64,000 bases of DNA from the NCBI GenBank assembly GCA_013180625.2, contig SNVD02014522.1, positions 1-64,000 of the forward strand, written 5' to 3'. The notes below the pieces were generated by a model. That model ran no database searches. It worked only from the letters and a program-made list of their open reading frames with translations, and was not told where the DNA came from. A program made the position numbers and the translations under genes. This document shows positions 46,030 through 57,861 of the stretch, piece by piece (positions within the stretch are counted from its first letter, which is position 1; each line of letters starts with the position of its first letter). The DNA comes from Boswellia sacra. Taxonomy: Eukaryota > Streptophyta > Magnoliopsida > Sapindales > Burseraceae.

Positions 46030-47500
46030 CTTATAATCAAAGCAAATTAGAATGAATTAGTATAAAATTGAAAAAAAAAGGTATTTAGAAATTTTTAATT
46101 TATAGGAATTAGCAGAAACGATAATTTCTCCTTTGTTCTTGGACTATTATTAACTTAGTGACAATTCCCCACTTGTTGGTCTTTACCTAGATATGGGCAT
46201 GCATGAATGCTTTTGGTAGTGAAAAGGTTAAACATTCATTTGAATGGACGAACAAATAAAAAGCCCAATGCGACCATCTAGATTTTAAAATGTTAAATAC
46301 TATATTTTGTTGTTGATACTAATTAGTTTGATCTCTACTTGGATAACTGCAAAAGAAGGATAAGATTTTTGTTACATGCATAATGAATATTTAGAAAGAA
46401 AACATTCAAAAGATGAAGATGATCAAATGAGTAAATTTATGACAATTTTATTTAGAATGAATGTTAATTGAAACAAAGAAGCTTGGATTAAAGGGTTCAA
46501 AAAATAAGGATGAAATAGTTTTTTCAATATTTTGTTAGTCAAAAAACTGATGAAATCTCTATTAGATAGGTATAAAATATAAAAAAGTGAAACTAGAAGT
46601 GTTGATACTGCGTTACATATAAAGGTAAAAGTCATTTTTAGCTTGATATTAAGATAAATAGTTTTTGATGTAATCCTTTAATAAAAGAACAATATTATTA
46701 AGGTATACGAAATTTCAATGATGACCTTTTGGAAAGTGACAAGGTGATTGAAGTTTATAAAACCTATATATCTAGAAACATAGTTGGGAGTATTTAATGA
46801 AATTTATTCATTTAATTTTCAATAATAATCATAAATGATTTTGTCTAAGAATTTAAATGTGTCATAAAATAATAAAATTTTAAAAAAATCAAGTCAATAA
46901 ATAAAAAAATAAAACAAGGATAAATAACTCGTTAATGAAATTAGGGGTGGGCAAAATTCCTCGACCTGACCTGACCCGATCAGGTGTACTAGACCTGAGG
47001 CACGTATGAACGGGTAGGGGAGTAGAAATATCCAAAATTGATTCCATTTTTGGTGAACCAAATATTACCCAAACTGAAGTCAGGTAGAGTAGTGCAAACC
47101 CAATTTTTACCAGACCCAATCAATTTTTAATAAAAGAATTTTATTTTTCCACGTGGTGTAATTTAATTGGATGTGTCAAAAGAGTTATATAGACCTCACC
47201 GCATCTGATTACCATATATATATAACTTTTCCTAACTTTTCAAACCCCAGCAACCTTATCACTCTCTTAAGTTCAACATTTTGTCTAATTCTCTTCATGC
47301 TGCCCAACTTCAAAATGCTGATAGTTGTTTTCTGGCCACTGTCAACCTTGGAGGCAAATGGGCAATCTCCATCTCTTTCGTTTGTTTCATTTGTCTCTTC
47401 TACCTTTATAGATGGGTAAAGTTTCATTTGTTCGCAAAGCCAAAATTTTAAATAGGCACGTTATTTGCATTGAAGATGGAAGATGGAAAGTGTTTGTTCA
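46030..47500. other. Intergenic region with a possible hAT-like fragment
   Basis: No gene is supported. Near 46,943 the phrase taggggtgggcaaaattc, followed by repeated gacctgacc, resembles one end of a common plant hAT-like repeat. The matching other end was not found. Confidence 0.35.
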
Positions 47501-47559
47501 AAGTTCTTTACTTCCTAATTCCTATTTTTTCCTTTTCTCTTTACAATAGTTATGCAGGA

Positions 47560-47721
47560 GTATTCACTTTTAGCTTACCGGTTGCTGTTTTTTTCCTTCT
47601 TGGTTTTGATAAATGGTTGTCATTCAATGTCGTCACTAATGAATTGATATCTCCATGCATGTGCAAAGTACCTCAGCAATTTGTTCATCATTCATGCCTT
47701 GACCATTGGCATTCAGTTAAG
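47560..47721 (+). pseudogene. RING-CH (MARCH-type) zinc-finger exon fragment
   Basis: The frame reads NELISPCMCKVPQQFVHHSC then LDHWHSVK and meets a donor (gtaggt) at 47,722. This matches the middle of the RING-CH finger of plant membrane-associated E3 ubiquitin ligases (family form CxCKGTQQFVHxxCLDHWRxVK). The second Cys-X-Cys pair normally lies in the next exon, which I could not find after the Mutator-like insertion. The usual glycine after CK is Val. Upstream sequence is hydrophobic and of uncertain coding status. It is a gene fragment. Confidence 0.6.
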
Positions 47722-47736
47722 GTAGGTTTGTTTATA

Positions 47737-49112
47737 GGGAAAATTGAAAAAATGGACACAATTAGGGACCCTCATTGAAATTTGGACACATCCTGAAAAA
47801 TTTTCTGCCATAGACACTTTTTTGACAAAAAGACTCAATTACCCTTATGTATTCAATTTTTTCCCAAAGCCTTATTTCCCCTTATTATCCTCTTTAGTCA
47901 AGAATTACCGAAACCCATCGACACCGCTCGAAACATAAACCAGCACGAGCATCGACTGAGGATAGAAGCATCAAGCAAGACAACGCAGAGAGAAGCACCC
48001 ATCGACACTGAGGGTCCCTAATTGTGATTTATTAGGTTGTTATTCGTTAAATTTGATTTAGTTTTTAGGGAATTTGAATTAGGGATTTGAGTTTTCGTCT
48101 AATTTGTGAGCTTATTTAAGGATAAATCTAGTATTATAATGTGATTTTTGTGGTTTTATGCGTATAAAAATCGACGAAACCAGTCGTTTAATCGCGACGT
48201 AGATGACACTCGACACATAGGTGTCGGGTTGTGTCGAGTTGTGAATCCGACACTCGATATCAGTCTATTTTTGAAGACTTATTAACCCGACACTCGACAC
48301 TACCTTGCATTCGACAACACTTAACACTCGACACGCATATGTCGAGTCATTGATCCGACACTTGATATGTCGGATGAAAGGTAGTGTCGATTTATCGGTT
48401 TTCACGTATCCGACACTCGACATGTCGGATGAAAGGTAGTATCGAGTGTTGGACTAATAATCCGACATGACTCAACACATGCGTGTTGAGTGTCAAGTCG
48501 AGTGTTGTCGGATGCAAGGTAGTGTCGAGTGTCGGGTTAATATGTCTTCGAAAATAGACTGCTATCGAGTGTCGGATTCACGACTCGACACGTAGGTGTC
48601 GAGTGTTCAGTGTTATCAAATGCATATCCGACACTCGTATTGTCTACCTCGCGCGGGTTTCATCGGTTTTCACCCACATCAAACTACAAAACTCACATTA
48701 TAACACTAGATTTATCCCTAAAAACACAGAATAAGTTCACAAATCCGACAGAAACTCAAATCCCTAATTCAAATTCCCTAAAAACTAAATCAAATCTAAC
48801 GAAATAGAAAACAACCAAATAAATCACTAAAACTATGAAAAAACCGACAAATAAACATATCTCAGTGTCGATGGGTGCTTCTCTCTACGTTGTCTTGCTT
48901 CTATCCTCAGTCAATGCTCGTGCTAGTTTGCGTTTCGAGCGGTCTCGAGGGGTTTCGGTAATTTTTGACTGAAAAGGGAAATAAGGGGAAATAAGGTTTT
49001 GAGAAAAAATTGAATACATAAGGGTAATTGAGTCTTTTTGTCAAGAAAGTGTTCAAGATGTGTCCAAATTTCAATGAAGGTCCCTAATTGTGTCCATTTT
49101 TTCAATTTTCCC
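47737..49112. mobile_element. Mutator-like foldback element, fully palindromic
   Basis: The ends are GGGAAAATTGAAAAAATGG and its complement, flanked by a perfect 9-bp repeat TTGTTTATA (47,728-47,736 and 49,113-49,121), the length Mutator-type elements make. The two halves are imperfect reverse complements along nearly the whole 1376 bp, centred near 48,425. Examples are gataaatctagt (48,120) against actagatttatc (48,706), and the terminal 270 bp on each side. No transposase is present. The middle (48,200-48,640) is full of gtgtcgagtgtcgg-type motifs. It sits 16 bp after the RING-CH exon, in its intron. Confidence 0.9.
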
Positions 49113-49121
49113 TTGTTTATA

Positions 49122-50218
49122 CTTGTTGATCGTTAGCTCTTTTGCAAGCCATGGGTCACTCTATCGTGAACTGCGATATATTGTTGTATGAAATACTTAG
49201 CTTTTTAGCTGAACTGTTTTGTAGTTTTCCTTGGTTAATTTTTTATTTAGTTGATTGTTAGATATGTTACTATCTAATTGCATTATAAATTTTTTAATTT
49301 GGAATGCTTTTCCATTTATTTGCAAATTAGATATGGAAGTTAATTATTAAATATGTGCTCTAGTCTTTCTTGGCAACTAATTGTTTATCTAATTGCATTT
49401 TTCCTTGGCAGTTATTATCAAACATGTGCTTATCCATTTATATCTCAACCACCAAATTAACTTTGGCCTTATATATATATTAATCAAGTGAATACGCATC
49501 ATTTTGTACATTTCATCATTTTGTAGTAGAAGGTGGTTGGTTTCTTTTTTTTTTCAACATTTGTATTAGAGCCAAATAAAATTATTGCTTCTCTTTTATT
49601 AGATCAAGGTTTAAATGCCATTTTCAGAGTCTGAACCTTCTACTGATTATTTTTATTCTGTATTTAAAAAAATTTAGCTTGGGGCAATGGTTTTCTTTCT
49701 TTGATTGTCTAATACTCCTCCTGCTATTTTCCCCTTTCATCGAAGGATTTGCTTTCTCGCACTACAAACTTGCAACCTACAAAGCACAGTTCCAACTTCC
49801 ATCTTCGGATAGAATTATTTGAGAATACTCTTGGCGCACAATAAAATTCAGACTTTTGTGGCAAGGGACGTGTTCTTTTGTATTTTTGGTTAAACAAACT
49901 GTGTGTAGTCTTCTTTTTCTATCCTATAGAAAGGTGCATAAGAGATACCATTTCTCTGATAAGTAATAATTAATTTGAGTGTATTAATACTTTTATAATA
50001 TGTTACTTTTTTGACTGGCTGTAGCCACTTCCATTTGCTAGATATCATTTATCAGAGTAAAATATAATTAGTGTGGTCAGGCTATAACTTTAGGAATTTC
50101 TTGATTGCATAAGATAAGATCAATTGTTGTCTTACATTTAATAAATTTTTAGATTATTGCAAACATAGTAATCTGTTAAGAAGATTATCTAGTTATGCAT
50201 ATGCATTAATAAACTATT
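49122..50218. other. Intergenic region, nothing recognised
   Basis: AT-rich DNA without coding signal or terminal repeats. If the RING-CH gene continued, its next exons should lie here, but I see no match. Confidence 0.4.
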
Positions 50219-50219
50219 A

Positions 50220-51423
50220 GGGGTCATTTGGCATACAACCCAGGAATTTAGGGGATGGGAAAATGAAACCCACCCCTTGTTTGGTGTGTCAATTTTGAAT
50301 GAGAATTTGGATTCCCACTGGATTCAGAATCCTGCAAAACGGGGCAATCTGAAACCCAAATAACACTTGAGTTTCAGATTCCCCGTAATCTGAAACCCAC
50401 GCTTCCTCCCTTTCCCCCGTGGCTGCCTACCTCTTGTGTCTTCGCTTCTGTCTCTTTCTCTCCCCTCCTTTGCCTCCCAGTGCCTTTGTGTGTGTCTCTC
50501 TCCCCTTCTGACTTGTCCATGGTGCCCTATGGTGGATGGCAGGGGAGGGGCGCGATTGGGCAGAGCAAATGGCAGTAATAACGCGTAATTGGGCGGAGCT
50601 TCAAGTGAATGTGAAGGCAGCTTAGGTGGATGGCAATGGTGGCGCGGAGCTTATAGTGATTGTGAAGGCAGCTTGGGTGGACAACAGCGACAGCGAGTGG
50701 ATGGCAGTGGGCTGCTGGTGGCTTCGTTGCCTCAACCGGTGGTAAGTTTGGAATTTTCAGTGATTTCGATGATTGCAGCGAGCAATAGCGCCAGTGGTGG
50801 AGTGTGACTTCTTTGCTGGTGGTAGGTTTGCAAAAAACAGAGGAAGAACAAAGGGAGTACTGGAGAAGAAGAAGAGAGAAAAAAAGGAAAAAATTATTTT
50901 GCTATAGATTTTTTTTGTACATTTTTGTTTGGCTTTTTTTTATTGTTTTGTAATTTGATTGTATCCAAAATTCAAGTATTATAATTTTTGAGTATTTTGT
51001 TGGATATTTTATATAATTTTTGTGGATATTTGTTGTGAATATTTTATTGGATATTTATAATTTTTATAATAAATTTAAAAAATATTCTAAATTATTTATA
51101 GCAATTCATAATAAAATTTAAAATTTTCAAAATTGTTATCATCATTTTTTTACCAGTATACTAAAACAAGAAAAAAAAATTAGGTATTTTTTAAATATTG
51201 AAAAAATTTTAATTATCAAATTTACTAACATAATGGGCAAAGTTAACGTTACTGTGTGCAACCAAACATAATAATCTGATTTCTATAATAATCAAAGACA
51301 AGATTCCTGTAGGTAACCAAACATAGTAATATTATTTTTTCATTAATCATATTCCTAGGTTTAACTTTTCCAGTAATGTGAATCCTATCCTTAAGATTCC
51401 TATCCCATATACCAAACGACCCC
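50220..51423. mobile_element. Non-autonomous TIR DNA transposon (PIF/Harbinger- or hAT-like)
   Basis: The left end GGGGTCATTTGGCATAC mirrors the right end, which read in reverse is GGGGTCGTTTGGTATATGGG. Flanks are tta on the left and tca on the right, a possible decayed 3-bp duplication. The 1.2 kb contain a GC-rich Gly/Trp-coding-like patch (50,400-50,830) and AT-rich DNA, but no transposase. The superfamily is uncertain. Confidence 0.6.
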
Positions 51424-51476
51424 TCAGTTAATTAAAATTGGGCTTCCTAGCATGTGAATAGATAATATAAAGAATT

Positions 51477-51478
<2 letters not shown>

Positions 51479-51520
<42 letters not shown>
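51479..51520. repeat. (AT)n microsatellite
   Basis: About 20 consecutive AT dinucleotides. Confidence 0.95.
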
Positions 51521-51523
<3 letters not shown>

Positions 51524-51645
51524 CATTAATGCATATAGAATTAATATATGTTCTATTAATGCAAATAGAATTAATATTTACTCAGTTAATGCATACAAAA
51601 TTAATATGCATTCTATTAATGCATATAGGATTAATATAAGTTAAT
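51524..51645. repeat. Minisatellite of ~35-bp units
   Basis: Four imperfect units built on ttaatgcatatagaattaata follow the microsatellite directly. Confidence 0.75.
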
Positions 51646-52240
51646 TATTTACATGCTTGCTTCATGGCTGAGCGTCAATTCCAACTAAAATATATATTTT
51701 GCAATTTTTTCATACCTTATTATTAATTTATGCTTATTAACTCTTTAATCATGTTTTACTCTAGTTTTGAAGTGGACAAATTAACCTAGTTGCCTTTCAT
51801 TTCTCTATTTTAGAGACTTTTACTTCTTTATTTACTATAACTTTAGATTTTCACTAAATAACCTTTGCTTTCATAAGTTCAGTTTTATCTTAATGCATTT
51901 AATTTTTATGCCAGTTGCAAAGGATATGCTTGCTGGATGCAATCTATTTAGGGATGCTTAGATTTTTTTTCATAATACAATTTGATTTCATGAGTTGAAT
52001 TTATCACAATTATTTAAATTGCTTGCTGGTTGCATAGGAGAGCTATATAGTTCAATTTTATCGTAATGCATTTAATATACAAGTTCAATTTTATCTTAAT
52101 GCATTTAATATGCTTGCTAATTGCAATAGACTTTCTTGTTAGTTGCAAAGGATACACTTCTTATTCATGAATCAACTAATTTTAGTTTAATGCATTTTAC
52201 CTGTGGCTTCTCAAATCGGTTTCCCAAATAATGCTCAAGC

Positions 52241-53260
52241 AGATGGAATGCAACTTTCTCGATGTTAGATAGTGCTCTATGGTTTAAAAAAGCACTTGAT
52301 CGGGTGGAGGAGGGGGAGGATGGGCATTATCTTAATTTTTTTTTTCCAAGAGAAAAAGGTAAGGCCTCCTTAAATAGATGATTGAGAGAAAGCATATGTT
52401 TTTGTGTAATTTTTGAGCAATTTTATAAGGTAACTCTCAAGTTTAGTTCTTCTTTATTTCCTTCACCCATATTTTATTTCCTGAGATATGGCAACTTTAA
52501 GATTATTTAAGTGATTTAGAGCAACAAACAAATAGCATTTTATGTGATAAGGCAAAAAATATATGAAGAAGAAGTTTAATAAATATTGGGGTTCCTTGGA
52601 TGGCATAAATCACATTTTGCTATTGTTGTTGTTCTTGATCCTAGGGCTAAGTTGAGGTATTTGACTTATGCTTATAAGGCACTTTGGGGTCTTAGTAAGT
52701 CTAAGGAGAAAACATCACAAATTAAAACATTATTGTATAAATTGTATGATTTGTATGCTTCTTTTGAGAATGGGGGGACTTCTCAAATGAAATGGTATGT
52801 GAACATTCCACACTATCTATGTCACTTGATCTCGATCAATATCAATATCAACCATCTCACCCTACACCTAAATAACATCCACTTGAACAGTTTCTTAAGA
52901 ATAAGACATTGAAAGAGTCATCCCATGAAGTGGAAACGTATTTGTCTCATCCAATAGTGCATGGAAAACAAGAGAATTTTGAAATACTAGACTGATGGAA
53001 GGTAAATGTGGCAAACTTTCTTGTTTTAGCAAGAATGGCAAAGGATGTATTTGTTATTCTCATATTAATCGTGGCTTTCTGAATCTATGTTTAGCATGGA
53101 TAAACACATTCTAAACCTATTTAAAAGCTAATTAACTCCTAAAATGTTTGAGTCATTAATCTGCTCACAAAATTGGATTACTTATACATTATATGATGAA
53201 ATCTTCCTAATCTTGGAGTTGGATGAAAACAAAGATAGGGATCATGTGGCGTTTAGTGAG
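52241..53260 (+). pseudogene. hAT transposase relic (RICESLEEPER-like)
   Basis: Pieces of a hAT transposase appear in order on the plus strand: RWNATFSMLDSALWFKKALD (52,241), a stop-rich middle with FEQFYKVTLKFS, FAIVVVLDPRAKLRYL (52,612-52,660), LYKLYDLYASF, then FLVLARMAKDVF (about 53,020) and a decayed hAT dimerisation end with FESLICSQNWI (53,144). These match the C-terminal half of plant RICESLEEPER/Ac-type proteins. Many stops and shifts make it dead. Terminal repeats were not located. Confidence 0.75.
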
Positions 53261-53298
53261 TCTAAATCTACTGCGTCAGGTAGAAATAACGTTCATTC

Positions 53299-56200
53299 AC
53301 TACAAAAAAATTTCAATTACTTGACGCGTCAATTTTTATTACTTTGACTTTTTTTTTTCTTAAAACAATCACATATCATATACCTAAAAAAAGTCAACCT
53401 GTGTTTTTAACATATTTGACACAAAAAGCATTTAACTTATTTATATCTTTGCCACTTCATATAAATATATTTGCTGACCCACTTTTATCACTCATTTCCC
53501 CTCTCCCGCTTCTATTTTGGAGTCCTTCTTCTAATTTACCCTAGAAACTCATTCCCTCTCATTCATTCTCACTTCATTGATTGATTCATTCAGCCATTCC
53601 CTCACTTCATTGATCAAGCCTCTCAATTTTTGCCTTGCTTCCTTCCTCAGTCAATTGCTCCATTGCCCCCATTGTTGCTCCCACCATCGACAAGGGTGCT
53701 GGTCATAAACAAGGTGCCCACTCTCTTCCTTTTCACCTCTCTTCATCTAATTTCTTTTATAATTGTTTTTGCTTGTGCATGTTTGGATTTGATTGCCTTG
53801 TAATGTAGTGGAAAGTAAATTACCGTATCAATCAAAGATTTGCTTCCTTTTCTATGTATTTCACAAGCTTTTTCAACTTTTTGTTTTTATTTTTTAATTT
53901 TTTTCTTTTATTACAAAAACCCCTTGACAACTAGAACTTAAAAGGCAAACCAAAATTAGCATGTTTACGAGGACGATTTGTGGTGGATGAGGGTTTGGTG
54001 AGCTAACATTAGAGGTGGGGCCACAGCTGAGTGGGTTGAGTAAGTCCACCACTAAGGTTAGGTTTTTGTATAGTTTTTCAACGTGATGATTAGGATTTAG
54101 GAGGAAGTCTTTGATGTTATGATATGTATGTGCATGCATGACTACCAGGAGCATGTGCATATTTTTCGTTTGTTTTATCTTTTGTTTCTATGTTTTCTAT
54201 ACATTTTCAAACTTATCAAATAAACTTTCAAATTGATTTGATTTTGTTGAATTATTTGACGATCAAGAGGTGAAAATAGTTGAACAAAATTTTATAAGGT
54301 ATTTGATTTTCTAATATATCTATTTATCAAGCAGTAGACGAGATCTACTTGATGCTGCACTATTTTTCTGCTACTTGATCAATTTTTATTTCGTCATAAA
54401 TTTAATAATAAATTTTTACTTTGATTCAAGAAGGTTTGATAGGAGAATTACATAGGAGAATGCAAGATCCGTTCAATTAATATAGGGGATTGTCACCGGA
54501 CATTTCCAAGTATGCATATGTTTTATGTCAGAAGACTTGTCTTTTAGATTTATGTTAGAAGACTACCTCGGTTGTGACCTCTGGATTGTTTTATGACTTG
54601 ACTATTTCTACGAAATATTTAAGAGATACCTTTTTCTCTTGTGACAATATTTGTAATTATCATATAGGAACTCTGCATATTGTTGGATGATTACTGGGAT
54701 TGCAGCATTAAGCTTAGAGTGCCTATATATTTTTCAGCAGGTTCGCTTTATCCACCAGTGACATTTGCGTATTCATTTTTAGATTGTATGATTCTTGCTC
54801 AATCAGTATATTATGACTCATGAAATGCTTTCTTGGATATGTATAGTGAAGATAAAAGTATAAATTTTTCTAAATGTACTAAAAGATTTTGTTACTTTCA
54901 CTGTTAGCATTTGGTTACAAAAAAAAAATTCACTTAGAAGCTCTGTTATTGTCTTTCTCATAAAAGCCATCACTCTTAAAATTTTTAAATTTGAAATCAT
55001 GGATGTCAGGTTTCTGGAATAAAGTCTTGCTCTTTGGAATAAATGGATAGGGACATTCATGGGGCTCTAAAAGCCTTGTTTGACTAAAGCAAATAGGGAG
55101 GCAAACTTGCCAGCTAAGTGAATAACTGATTACTAGTATGAAAGATGGAAACATCAAATGTCTATAATAGGAACTACACTAGCCATAATATTAAAAAGAA
55201 ATCAGCCTATGACGGAAAAATATTATTTGCCACTTGCACAGGGCAAGATATTTTGGGTACAGATTATTAAAAAATTATTGTTATGGAAAAGCATTTTGAG
55301 CAACACTTTAGGAAGTTGGATGTACACATATAACCAACTGGCTCCAGTCCACTGCATGAGTCATATTCTTGAGAGATCACAAGAATCACAGACTTTTTGA
55401 ACTGGCCACTCTCAAGTACAATGATAATATTTTGCCCTAGCTAGGCCTAGCAATTAGGTTGTCGATGATTATGGAGAGGGGTTTACAACATCACCATCTG
55501 CGTCACCTTCTTAACATAATTCTAACCACTACTTAACTGTCCCAGCTACTAAATGACCAGTCATGCCTACATAATTAGGTTGACATTTCGTTTCCTTGTC
55601 TGTAATCGGCAGAATATTATATGGTTATCAAGGGGTTAGATTATTGTCGGTAATGTGATCATCAAATCATTGTCATGATAAATTAGGATGAATTATTTAG
55701 ATTTCATGAGAAATTTTGTTTGTATTATCGATGGCAACTCTGTTCTGAAGTTCTCTTCTCTACATATATTATTATTATTGTCCTGAAAAAATGCATACAC
55801 CTTCTAAGCTAGACATGTGGATTCTTGTCAAAGCTTCTTTCTATTTGTGGCTACGAGGGTAGTAATCTTAATTGAATGGAAAGTGACTCCAAACAAATTA
55901 ACATTCAATGGCCAAGTCCAATACCTATATAGCAAATAATTAAGAGTACTACTATTAATAGTTTCCCATTAAGCTAGCTAATTAATTTTTTTTTCTTTTT
56001 ATAATGATAAAATTATGATTTGAAAGCAATCAAATTGCTTAAACTTATTGAGTTTGAGTTTGTTATAGTGAATTCTTGCATCACCGAGTAGTGGAAACTA
56101 GCTATATATATATATATGAGTAATATATATTAATAACAACTCTGTTTGGATATAGGTGCTTTTTTTCTGCTTCTTTTGTTTTTATTTTTATTTAGATGTT

Positions 56201-57511
56201 TCGTAAAATATGTAAAATACGTTTAGATAGATGTAATGTACACGTAGTGTTTTAGAAAAAAAAAAAAGGACACTTTTTATATAAATGCTTTTAATTTCTT
56301 TTCTCTTTTATATATCTTGAAATATAAACACAAAAGTTATAATCAAAGGCCTTTCGGTAACTTTCGATTGACTTGTTTCAAAATGCATGTAAAACATACG
56401 AATTGATTATTTACATAAAGAGGTGTCGTCCGGGTGAACGATATTATCGTGACTTTGCAACCGAAACCAGAAAAGTTGAGGCTATTGTCATTATTGATTA
56501 TAAATCACAATTTATAAAAAAGAGAAAGCAAAGCAATTTATCACTTCTTTTAAGCTTTTTCTTTAATCTTCACGTTTACATGTCAACGGAATTATGCCAT
56601 TTTGTACGATTCTGTCTGCTTTTTGTTATCATAAATTGTCATCATTTGTCTGCTTATGTTTACTGCACATTTGTGTAATCACTTATATATAATTTTTGTG
56701 TTATTATTTTTAATAAAATTTAAATTGTCTTATTTAAAAAGTTTGTTGCCTAGAAAATGGTATTTGAATGTCAGAAGACATTTTATAATTTGAATGTTAT
56801 GTTTATTTTTGCTTAATTTTTCTTGTATATGGCTTTCATTGTTTGAGACATTTCAATTTTGTTATTATAATCCAAAATGTTGGTAGTACTTTTTTAATTA
56901 AAAAACAGTGGCTAATATCAATTTTTTACAAATCTTTTCTGCTCGTAGCATTCTAAAATTGTCGCTGGTAACTCGTGTTTGTACATGCTAATTGTATCAA
57001 ACAAGGTTTATATTGATAATGAGTCATTTTTCAACTGTTCATTACCTCACTCTTCTTATGTTAGCTTTTAGTTCATTCAATCTTATATTTGATTGAAAGC
57101 AAATCAAAGATGACTTGATTACGAGGCGAAGAACTTGCAAAGCTATTTGAAGGACAAGAAATCGCAAAGCTATTTAAAGAAAGATCTCCCTTGCTTACAA
57201 GATCAATCTCGATGTGCTCAGATATCTACTAACATTGACAAATAAACCACATCTATTTTAGAAAAGGTTCCTTTTCTAACTGTAGGATACAGTAAAGAGT
57301 TACACGTTAATTTTTAATTACTTACTATGCAAATTATGTCTACTGTATGATAGTTTATGCTATGCTATAGGTCACCACAGTTACATTGAAATATGTTATG
57401 CTGTTATTGTTTTTGCTTTCCCATTATCCAATATTTGATATATAGAGATAAGTCAAATTACCGATTAGACCTAGCTGCTTATTACCATATAAAAAATGTG
57501 ATTTTTTTTAT
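53299..57511. other. Long stretch without a recognised gene
   Basis: At 53,299 cactacaaaaaaattt resembles a single CACTA terminus, but no partner end was found. A pyrimidine-rich, leader-like stretch lies at 53,500-53,700. Several short AT runs occur (for example 56,103-56,117). I found no exon chain or domain in either strand. Confidence 0.4.
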
Positions 57512-57516
57512 GTACT

Positions 57517-57746
57517 TGTTGATAGATTTGAAAATCATTCAAAACAAACCTGACAGATGTGTAGAAAATTTGTTTCCTTAATTATGAGCATACAACTATT
57601 TAACATTTAATGTGTATATATTTAGAGATATTATTCTATAGTATTGTTTTTCTCCTTTTTTAGGAGCAGTTAACCTAGGTTTCTGTATAAATCAACCAAT
57701 TCGTTAGTTAAAAAATATATGAAAATTTCACTCTGAATTTTTATCA
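57517..57746 (+). repeat. 5' LTR of the short-LTR copia element
   Basis: Starts TGTTGATAG and ends TTTTTATCA, directly followed by the primer-binding site. Confidence 0.92.
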
Positions 57747-57759
57747 TGGTATCAGAGCC
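57747..57759 (+). other. Primer-binding site
   Basis: TGGTATCAGAGCC is an exact complement to the plant initiator-Met tRNA 3' end as usually written for copia elements. Confidence 0.9.
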
Positions 57760-57861
57760 AAATTATGGTTCCTTTCTATTTTTTTCTTCTCCTAAGCAAT
57801 CTTAATCACTGTAGTTTTTCTTCTTATCCCTTTCCTCTTCTCAAATCGATAAAACATCATC

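Noticed and set aside
48200..48640. CRISPR-like or telomere-like array
   Set aside because: The repeats are short, irregular and complementary to each other within a palindrome; there is no regular spacer pattern.
47744..49105. Similar short proteins near 47.75-47.94 kb (plus) and 48.92-49.10 kb (minus)
   Set aside because: They mirror each other because they lie in the two arms of the palindromic Mutator-like element; they are not genes.
50589..50807. Gly/Trp-rich open frame
   Set aside because: It lies in the GC-rich interior of a TIR transposon and shows no domain.
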